From an uncultured Verrucomicrobiales bacterium (lineage in GTDB: Bacteria > Verrucomicrobiota > Verrucomicrobiia > Limisphaerales > Palsa-1400): a stretch of DNA of 64,000 nucleotides. Location: positions 1 through 64,000 of the forward strand of contig CAIYOY010000215.1 in the NCBI GenBank assembly GCA_903927905.1, written 5' to 3'. Position numbers and translations under genes: made by a program. A model generated the notes under the pieces. The model worked only from the letters and a program-made list of their open reading frames with translations, was not told the origin of the DNA and made no database searches. Positions 54,137 through 61,397 of the stretch are shown here, piece by piece (the first letter of the stretch is position 1; every line of letters starts with the position of its first letter).

Positions 54137-57100
54137 TCACTGACCTGGGGCCAGGACCACCCGGAAACCGAGGAAGGTGCCCGTGCTCGACGGGAAGTTG
54201 CCGTAGCGATTGGCCGACCGGCAGTTCGCGCCGTCGTCACTCCAATCGCCGCCGCGGATCACGCGGTCCGAGCTTGAGGCAGGACCTGACGGATTCGTCA
54301 CACTCCCGCCGGGATAGGTTCCAAACCAGTCCTGGCACCACTCAAACACATTCCCGTGCATGTCATAAAGCCCCCACGGATTAGGCAGTTTTGTTCCCAC
54401 CGGCTGCGTCGTACCGCCGCTGTTGCTGGAATACCAGGCATACGACCCAAGCAGGGTGGAAGAGGGATCATCCCCAAAACTAAACCGCGTGGTCGTCCCA
54501 GCACGGCAGGCATATTCCCACTCCGCCTCCGTCGGCAAACGATACACCCAACCCGCAGGCAGCCTCCCGGCGGTCTGCTCCTGGGCGTTCAACTGCGCGC
54601 AATAATTGGTCGCGTTAACCCAACTCACCGTTTCCACCGGACGATTGGCGTCGCCAGTGTAATGGCTCGGATTGCTCCCCATCACCGCGAGATAGTCCCC
54701 CTGCCTCACCAGATACTTGCTCATGAAGAATCCGGTCGTCAAGGTCACCACCGTCTGCGGACCCTCATCAGAATTACGATCTTGTTCGTTGTCTGGGCTG
54801 CCCATGGTGAAAGTGCCGGGCTGAATCCAGACCGCCGGCAAGGAAGGAACAGGGACGCCCCAAGGATGCAGCGAAAACGACCCCACATTCGTCGTCCCGA
54901 TCAAATACCCCGCCCCATTCGTCTTCACCTGATCCACGATCCCCGCCAGCGTCTTGTTCGGGCCGCCCGTCGTCTGATAAGCGATGTTCAACGTCCCGTC
55001 CGCCGGATTGATGGCTGCCACCGACAATTTATTCGTCGCGCTCCCCGCCACCACCACCAAATTCGTCGCCCGCAATTGCACATTCCACAACAAATCCCCG
55101 CCCGCATTGTTCGTCGAAAAACCTTCGCTGTCATGCACCGTCAACACCAAATTCGTCTCCGCCAACACCCGCGCCGGGGACACCGGTTTGGTGTAAGTGT
55201 CTCCGCTCAGCGCCACCGTATTGGTGAACCCTTCCGGATACGTCCCGACATTCGTCAACCCACCCGGCTTGATCCAAGTCGCGCTCCCCGTCATCGCTCC
55301 GTTGGTGAAATTCAACATCCCGGCCAGCAAACCCTGGCTGTTATAAAGCTTCACATACAACGGCACATTTCCATCCTTCGAAATCGGAACCACTTGCGAG
55401 ATGCCGCTCCCGTCCGCCACCTTGCCTATAAGATTAAACATCCCCGACGAACTGTTTGAAATCGCTCCATAACCATCCCCCTGCGGCCCGCTCACCGCAG
55501 GCGCAATCACCGAGGTATATCGCCCTGCCGTCGCGCTGCCGGCCGCCTGATCGAGCAACAACGTCGCGCTCCAAGGATCAGCCAGATCAGTATTTGTCAC
55601 CGTCCCCGTGATCTGCTTCGTCCCGTTCACCCAATCCAAGTGCAGCGTCGCCACCAGATTGCTCCGGACGGGAATGGTGGCCGTGCGTTTGATCAAGAGC
55701 GTGCTGTCTCCGTTGTTGTCAAATTTCCCGGTGAGATAAGTATTCAATATGGTTGGATACGTCTTCCCCTGCACCGTCACCGTGCAAGAATAAGTCCCGT
55801 TGCTCGCCACCACCAGGTTCCCCACAAATCCCGCGCTCCTCAAATCCATCGGCGAAGTGTTAAACAACCCGTTGTATTTCCCAAACGCATGATTCGCTGT
55901 GATCGGGTTGGTGACGAAATTGGCCGTCAGCACCAAATTGCTTTGCATGACAAAAATGCAATTGGTTACGTTGGTGACCACCACCGTTGGCCCGCCGTTG
56001 GCCGAGGCGAGCCAGTTGCTGAAGACGTAATTTGCCGAGGCAGTAGCGCGGTTGGTATAGACTTTGGTCAGGACAAGGTTGGTGCCGTTGGCCATGGAAG
56101 TCTTGCCGTGACCGTTGGTGATGACGGTCAAAGGCTGGACCACTTTCAGGAAATAATTATTGGTGTGCAGGGCGGAAACATTGCCGCGATAATCCAGACT
56201 TTGCGCTGCAAACGTGTTCGATCCCGGATTCAGCGTCACCGTGGCCGACCAATTGGCGTACTGATTGGTCGTACCGGCCGGTTGGAGCGGGCCGTCATTG
56301 AGCGAATACAGCACCAGCGCCACGCCCGTGTTGGGGGTGCCATTGGTATCGCGAGCCGCTCCCTTGATGGTGGTGATGAAATTGGTGACCGCGGCGTTGT
56401 TCGTCGGAGAGGTTATGGATAATGTCGGTTTGTTGGTGTCCAGGGCCGAACCGCTCGGAGCAATGGTCAAGGTGGCTGGCGCGCTCGTCACACTGCCGTA
56501 ATTATTTGTCACCATGATGGTGTACGTGGCCTCATCCGCCTTGCTGAGGTGGTTCAGCGTTAAACTCGCGGTCGCCCCTCCGGAAACATTTCCGCCGTCC
56601 GAAATGGGCGCATTATTCTTGCGCCATTGAAACATCAGTGTCGGATTGCCGGTGACGGTCGCGCTAAAAATCACGGTAGTTCCAAAAAAGTTAGTCTGGC
56701 TCTGCGGCTGTGACGTGATCTGCGGGGGAAAGCGCAAGTCGAGGACAAAATCCGGCGAATCATTTGCGGCCGGACCGAAGACATAGAGCACTGCCGGTTC
56801 GGTGATCACGCTTCCAACTGAGTTGGTTGCGGTGAGCGTGTAACTTGCCATATCGGACAAACCAACATTGGTCAGGACGAGGCTGGCCGACGTGGCCCCG
56901 GAAATATTTCCGCCGTCGGTCAACGCCGTCCCATTCTTCTTCCATTGGAAGTTCAGTGGCGAGGAGTTCCCCACCGCCAGGGAGAAGGTAACTGTCTCCC
57001 CCTCATGCACCGTTTGGTTCTGCGGGTGGATCGCCACATCAAGCATAAAATCAGGCGAATCAGAATAGCCTGAATCAGCCAGCGCTACCGCCGGGCTAAA

Positions 57101-57187
57101 AAACGGAGCAATCGTTAAACCAATCACCAATAAACTGTATAACACCCGACAAACCGATGAAATCGGCCCTTTTTTTATAGGTTTCAT
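54137..57187 (-). CDS. Secreted Ig-like protein with C-terminal SUMF1-fold domain
   Basis: Starting at 57187 gives a signal peptide (YSLLVIGLTIAPFFSPAVALA) and 1016 residues. Two Ig-like domains (FQWKKNGTALTDGGNISG; FQWRKNNAPISDGGNVSG) are followed by a long region of beta-rich modules and a C-terminal SUMF1/formylglycine-generating-enzyme fold (WIQPGTFTMGSP, YRLPTEAEWEYACRAGTTT, HGNVFEWCQDWFGTY). The catalytic cysteine pair of true enzymes is not complete (GGDWSDDGANCRSANR has one Cys). A binding rather than catalytic role is likely. It lies 25 bp downstream of a paralogous SUMF1 gene. Confidence 0.85.
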   Translation of the reverse strand: MKPIKKGPISSVCRVLYSLLVIGLTIAPFFSPAVALADSGYSDSPDFMLDVAIHPQNQTVHEGETVTFSLAVGNSSPLNFQWKKNGTALTDGGNISGATSASLVLTNVGLSDMASYTLTATNSVGSVITEPAVLYVFGPAANDSPDFVLDLRFPPQITSQPQSQTNFFGTTVIFSATVTGNPTLMFQWRKNNAPISDGGNVSGGATASLTLNHLSKADEATYTIMVTNNYGSVTSAPATLTIAPSGSALDTNKPTLSITSPTNNAAVTNFITTIKGAARDTNGTPNTGVALVLYSLNDGPLQPAGTTNQYANWSATVTLNPGSNTFAAQSLDYRGNVSALHTNNYFLKVVQPLTVITNGHGKTSMANGTNLVLTKVYTNRATASANYVFSNWLASANGGPTVVVTNVTNCIFVMQSNLVLTANFVTNPITANHAFGKYNGLFNTSPMDLRSAGFVGNLVVASNGTYSCTVTVQGKTYPTILNTYLTGKFDNNGDSTLLIKRTATIPVRSNLVATLHLDWVNGTKQITGTVTNTDLADPWSATLLLDQAAGSATAGRYTSVIAPAVSGPQGDGYGAISNSSSGMFNLIGKVADGSGISQVVPISKDGNVPLYVKLYNSQGLLAGMLNFTNGAMTGSATWIKPGGLTNVGTYPEGFTNTVALSGDTYTKPVSPARVLAETNLVLTVHDSEGFSTNNAGGDLLWNVQLRATNLVVVAGSATNKLSVAAINPADGTLNIAYQTTGGPNKTLAGIVDQVKTNGAGYLIGTTNVGSFSLHPWGVPVPSLPAVWIQPGTFTMGSPDNEQDRNSDEGPQTVVTLTTGFFMSKYLVRQGDYLAVMGSNPSHYTGDANRPVETVSWVNATNYCAQLNAQEQTAGRLPAGWVYRLPTEAEWEYACRAGTTTRFSFGDDPSSTLLGSYAWYSSNSGGTTQPVGTKLPNPWGLYDMHGNVFEWCQDWFGTYPGGSVTNPSGPASSSDRVIRGGDWSDDGANCRSANRYGNFPSSTGTFLGFRVVLAPGQ

Positions 57188-57212
57188 AATAAAACTTAAG
57201 CGTTTCGGTTCG

Positions 57213-58319
57213 TCATGGCTGTCCCGGGGCCAGGACAACCCGGAAACCAATACTGGGGATTTGGGTCGCCTGTCCACTGTGGTCCCGACCCGCTGACCGG
57301 CTGAACGTGTCGAAGTCGGTCCAACTGCCGCCGCGGATCACTCGGTCCGAACCTGAGCCCGGCCCCCCGGGATTTGTGACACTCCCGCCCGGATAAAATG
57401 TTCCATACCAGTCCAGGCACCACTCAAACACGTTCCCGGGCAGGTCATAAAGTCCCCACGGATTGGGCAGTTTGGTCCCCACCGGATGTGTCGTGCCGCC
57501 GCCATTGCCGATATACCAGGCATACGACCCAAGCTGGGTGTAAGTTGCATCATCTCCAAAACTGAATCGTGTCGTGGTACCGGCACGGCAGGCATATTCC
57601 CACTCCGCCTCCGTTGGCAAACGATAGACCCAGCCTGCTGGCAGCCTCCCGGCGGATAGTTCCTGGGCGGTCAACTGCGCGCAATAATTGGTCGCATCAT
57701 TCCAACTCACCCGTTCCACCGGACGGTTAGTGTCGCTGGTGAAATTGCTCGGATTGACGCCGGTGACTCGCAGATACTCTCCCTGTGTAACGGGAAACTT
57801 ACCCATAAAAAACATATTGGTTAAGGTCACGATAGTCTGCGGTCCTTCGTCGCCCGAACGATCCTGCTCATTGGCCGGGCTGCCCATGGTAAATGTGCCG
57901 GGTCGAATCGTAATCAACGGGGTGGCGTTCGTCGGGCTGTCCTCCGCTATGACTCTCACCCGGACGGTCGGGAACAGCAGCGGGGCCATGTCCAATTTTG
58001 CGTTCCAAACGATGTGCAGATGGGTGCCTGGCACTACCGGCCATCCGATATCTCCGCTCACATGGACCGGGGTGACATTAAAGGTCGCACCTTGATTGGT
58101 CGAAACCACGACGCTAATGGAGCTAAGCGGAAAGTTCGCATCGGCCAAATCATAGTAGATATCCACAAACCCCGTCCCGCTCTGTTGCGAGGCCGTGACG
58201 TTCGAGACGACCGGCACGGCGAGAGCGGAGTTCAGCGCCGCGCCACAGAAGGCCAACGCGAGCGCCAGGGTCAGTGGAAACTTTTTCAAAGCCGGGAGTT
58301 TTTTGATATTCATTTTCAT
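57213..58319 (-). CDS. Secreted SUMF1-fold protein
   Basis: The 368-residue protein has a signal peptide (FPLTLALALAFCGAALNSALA), a beta-rich N-terminal domain of about 110 residues (SNVTASQQSGTGFVDIYYDL), and a SUMF1 domain closely similar to that of the downstream gene. The stretch equivalent to the active site reads GGSWTDFDTFSRSAGRD, without any cysteine, so formylglycine-generating activity is not expected. The pair probably arose by duplication and is likely co-transcribed. Met3 is an alternative start. Confidence 0.88.
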   Translation of the reverse strand: MKMNIKKLPALKKFPLTLALALAFCGAALNSALAVPVVSNVTASQQSGTGFVDIYYDLADANFPLSSISVVVSTNQGATFNVTPVHVSGDIGWPVVPGTHLHIVWNAKLDMAPLLFPTVRVRVIAEDSPTNATPLITIRPGTFTMGSPANEQDRSGDEGPQTIVTLTNMFFMGKFPVTQGEYLRVTGVNPSNFTSDTNRPVERVSWNDATNYCAQLTAQELSAGRLPAGWVYRLPTEAEWEYACRAGTTTRFSFGDDATYTQLGSYAWYIGNGGGTTHPVGTKLPNPWGLYDLPGNVFEWCLDWYGTFYPGGSVTNPGGPGSGSDRVIRGGSWTDFDTFSRSAGRDHSGQATQIPSIGFRVVLAPGQP

Positions 58320-58476
58320 GGCTGGTCTAACTGTGGATTGCTTACGTGTTATTCTACATGACTTGCTGAAGTCAGCAGCATTCGGAAATCCCAGATGGAT
58401 GACAAGCTAATTTTTGCGTCTTTTGCGCATTTTTCGGCCCGATCAATTCTCGACCCTCTCCCTCTTCACCCAATCC

Positions 58477-58490
58477 TTGACCTGCGTCAA
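58477..58490. promoter_or_regulatory. FNR/CRP-like palindrome TTGAC-N4-GTCAA
   Basis: TTGACCTGCGTCAA is a perfect palindrome about 100 bp before the multiheme gene at 58590. It lies in the 270-bp gap that also separates the divergent SUMF1 gene. No other site is apparent in that gap. Confidence 0.5.
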
Positions 58491-58589
58491 AGCCCCCCGC
58501 CCCGCCGCAACGTCATTCTAGGGAGAAACACATTTTAACCGTGGGAGAAAAGTTGAACGAATTTCGCCGGCGGCCGGCGATCAATCAAT

Positions 58590-61397
58590 ATGACACGACA
58601 CTTCTTCGCGACCCTGGCTCTGCTCGCCCTGGCCATCGGCCCGGCGCGGGCCGCCATCGAACACTTCACCGCCGACGAATGGCGGCGAAAACTCGAAGCC
58701 GACTGGCTGACCGACGCGGAAATCCGCACCTCCACCCAAGTCCAAATGCGCGCGACGCAAAGCGACGCCGCCGGGGGCGTAGATGGAATCAAAAACGGTC
58801 ATGGGGGCTTTCACACCGGTAATCAAGCCAAGCCATGGTGGCAAGTGGATCTCGGCCAAAGACACCCGCTCGACCGGGTGGCCATCTGGAACCGGTGCGA
58901 TGAGGCCGGGCGGGCCAGTCATTTGCAAGTCCTGTTGTCCGACGATGGCAAGGAATGGCGCAACGTTTACACCCACAAAGGCCCAAACTTTTATGGTTTC
59001 ACCGACCACAAGCCGTTGGAAATAAAACTGGCCAACCAGTCCGCCCGGTTTGTCCGCGTGCAGCTTCCGGGCAAAGATTTTTTGCATCTCGACGAGGTCG
59101 AAGTGTTCGGCGCGAACCAACCGGATAAAAATATTGCGCTCCATTGCGCGGCGGATCAAAGCAGCGTTTCTCCATGGTCCCACGCAAACGGCAGCCGGAA
59201 AAAAGTCGAGCCTGACTGGCCGGCGCGAATCAGCGAATCCCTGGCCGGATGCCAATGGCTGCTCGAACAACTGGGCGCAGCCGGGGTGAAAGTCTCGGCG
59301 GAAGCAGGGCAGTTGCAAAAATTGAAACAACGCCTAACAGACCGGCCAACGAAGGAAGTTTATTTTGCCGCGCGGACACTGCAACGCAAACTTGCCCTGG
59401 CCAATCCGCTGCTCGATTTCGACACCGTCCTCTTTGCCAAACGCGCCCCCGGCACCTTCAGCCACATGTCAGATCAATATTACGGCTGGTGGTCCCGCGG
59501 CGATGGCGGACTTTATCTGCTGAAAAATTTCAAGAGCGACCGGCCGGTGCTCGATTGCCTGACCACCGGCATGCCGTCGGGCAGCTTCCTGCGACCGGAG
59601 CTGTCCTTCGACGGGAAAAAAATCCTGTTCGCCTACTGCACATTTTATCCCGGGGTCGCGGGCGAAACCAACAAGACCGACCGGCAACGCCTGCCGGAAG
59701 ACGCTTTTTATCATGTTTTTGAAATGAACGTGGACGGCTCGGGCCGGCGGCAATTGACCCATGGCCGCTATAACGATTTCGATGCCCGTTATCTGCCGAA
59801 CGGCGAGATCGTCTTCCTGTCCACGCGGCGCGGCCAGTTCACCCAAGCCAATAAAAATTGCGCGACAAAAACTTTGGAGCACGACGCGCTGCCGGACGCT
59901 TTCGTGCGCTGCGGAGGAGGCGACGAGCGTCCGGTGGCGGTCTATACGCTCCATGTGATGGCCCGCAACGGCGGCAATCTGCGCGTCATTTCGCCCTTTG
60001 AAAGTTTCGAGTGGAACCCGTCAGTGGCGAACGACGGACGCATCTTTTATTCGCGCTGGGATTACATTGACCGCGACAACATGCCGTACATGAAACTGTG
60101 GTCCACCAATCCCGACGGCACCCGGCCGCAATTGGTCTATGGCAACTTCACCCACAATCCCTATGCCGTGTTCGAAGCCCGGCCCATCCCCAATTCGCGC
60201 AAAATCATTTTCACCGCCTCGGCCCATCATTCCATCGCGGGCGGCAGCCTGGTGCTGCTGGACCCGACCAAGGGCAGTGAAGAATCCGCCCCGCTCAAAC
60301 GCCTGACCCCGGAAGTGTGCTTCCCCGAAACAGAAGGATGGCCTGAAACCTGGTATGCCGGGCCTTATCCGCTGTCGGAGGAATTTTATTTGACTGCATG
60401 GAGCAACACCCGGCTCATCGGCCAGAGCGCTTCCAATCCCCGTGCCGGCTTGGGCCTGTATGTCTATGACGCTTCCGGCAATCGCGATCTCCTCTATCGC
60501 GATCAGGAGATTTCCAGCATGGACCCGATTCCGGTTCGGACCAAATCCATCCCCCCCACCCTCTCCAGCAGCGTTGAATGGGACGGGAAGCAGGAAGGCA
60601 AGTTTTTGGTGCTGAATGTCTATGACGGATTGACCGGGGTGCAACCGGGCGATGTGAAAAGCCTGCGCATCGTCGCCGTGCCAACGAAAACTCAGCCGAC
60701 CATGAACCAACCCAATCTGGGCATCACCCGCGACGATCCGGGCAAATGCATCCTCGGCACGGTGCCGGTGGAGGCGGACGGCTCGGCCTATTTTCGCGTG
60801 CCTTCGGGCGTGAACCTCTTCTTCCAGACGCTCGACGCCCAGGGCCAAGCCGTGCAAACCATGCGAACAGTCACTTACGTTCAACCCAACCAAACCGTTT
60901 CGTGCGGCGGCTGCCACGAACTGCGCTCCGCCGCGCCGCAAAATGTTGCGACCCTGGCCTGGCATCGTGAACCCTCGAAAATCACCCCCGGCCCCGAAGG
61001 TTCCTGGCCGCTGCGCTTTGATCACCTGGTGCAACCGGTTTTAGACCGGCAGTGCGTGAACTGCCATGACCACTCCAGCAAATTCGACCTCACGGCAGCC
61101 GCGTCGTACGAAAAACTTATTTCCTACGGCAAAAACAGCCTGCAACAACAGATCCACGAGCACTACCGCGAAGGCAAATCCGAGTCAGGCCAAAGCCCGT
61201 CCAAAGACAGCGCCCTGCTCGCCTATTTGCGGGCCGACAAACAACATCAGGCCGTGAAACTCACTCCGGACGATCGCAACCGCCTGAATACCTGGATGGA
61301 TGTTTATGCCCAGCGCCTTGGCTCCTTCAGCGACGCGCAAGAGCACGAGCTGCAAGACCTCAAAAAATCCTTCGCCTCACTTTTAGAACACAAATGA
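58590..61397 (+). CDS. Exported discoidin-TolB-like-c-type heme protein
   Basis: The 935-residue protein has a signal peptide (RHFFATLALLALAIGPARA), an F5/8 type C (discoidin)-like domain (WWQVDLGQRHPLDRVAIWNR), and a PD40/TolB-like propeller (FEMNVDGSGRRQLTHGRYND, RYLPNGEIVFLSTRRG). Two c-type heme sites follow, CGGCH near 772 and CVNCH near 822. The build recalls hydrazine-synthase-alpha-related proteins of PVC bacteria, but that is a fold relationship, not a function. It probably binds a glycan and passes electrons extracytoplasmically. Its stop overlaps the start of the next gene as ATGA. Confidence 0.82.
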   Translation: MTRHFFATLALLALAIGPARAAIEHFTADEWRRKLEADWLTDAEIRTSTQVQMRATQSDAAGGVDGIKNGHGGFHTGNQAKPWWQVDLGQRHPLDRVAIWNRCDEAGRASHLQVLLSDDGKEWRNVYTHKGPNFYGFTDHKPLEIKLANQSARFVRVQLPGKDFLHLDEVEVFGANQPDKNIALHCAADQSSVSPWSHANGSRKKVEPDWPARISESLAGCQWLLEQLGAAGVKVSAEAGQLQKLKQRLTDRPTKEVYFAARTLQRKLALANPLLDFDTVLFAKRAPGTFSHMSDQYYGWWSRGDGGLYLLKNFKSDRPVLDCLTTGMPSGSFLRPELSFDGKKILFAYCTFYPGVAGETNKTDRQRLPEDAFYHVFEMNVDGSGRRQLTHGRYNDFDARYLPNGEIVFLSTRRGQFTQANKNCATKTLEHDALPDAFVRCGGGDERPVAVYTLHVMARNGGNLRVISPFESFEWNPSVANDGRIFYSRWDYIDRDNMPYMKLWSTNPDGTRPQLVYGNFTHNPYAVFEARPIPNSRKIIFTASAHHSIAGGSLVLLDPTKGSEESAPLKRLTPEVCFPETEGWPETWYAGPYPLSEEFYLTAWSNTRLIGQSASNPRAGLGLYVYDASGNRDLLYRDQEISSMDPIPVRTKSIPPTLSSSVEWDGKQEGKFLVLNVYDGLTGVQPGDVKSLRIVAVPTKTQPTMNQPNLGITRDDPGKCILGTVPVEADGSAYFRVPSGVNLFFQTLDAQGQAVQTMRTVTYVQPNQTVSCGGCHELRSAAPQNVATLAWHREPSKITPGPEGSWPLRFDHLVQPVLDRQCVNCHDHSSKFDLTAAASYEKLISYGKNSLQQQIHEHYREGKSESGQSPSKDSALLAYLRADKQHQAVKLTPDDRNRLNTWMDVYAQRLGSFSDAQEHELQDLKKSFASLLEHK

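Noticed and set aside
58359-58374. TGACT-N6-AGTCA palindrome upstream of the SUMF1 gene as another FNR-like site
   Set aside because: Half-sites and spacing differ from the TTGA-N4 group at the other four places.
58590-61397. Hydrazine synthase subunit (anammox)
   Set aside because: Only fold-level and heme-motif resemblance. PVC bacteria carry many unrelated proteins of this build, and no other anammox gene is present.
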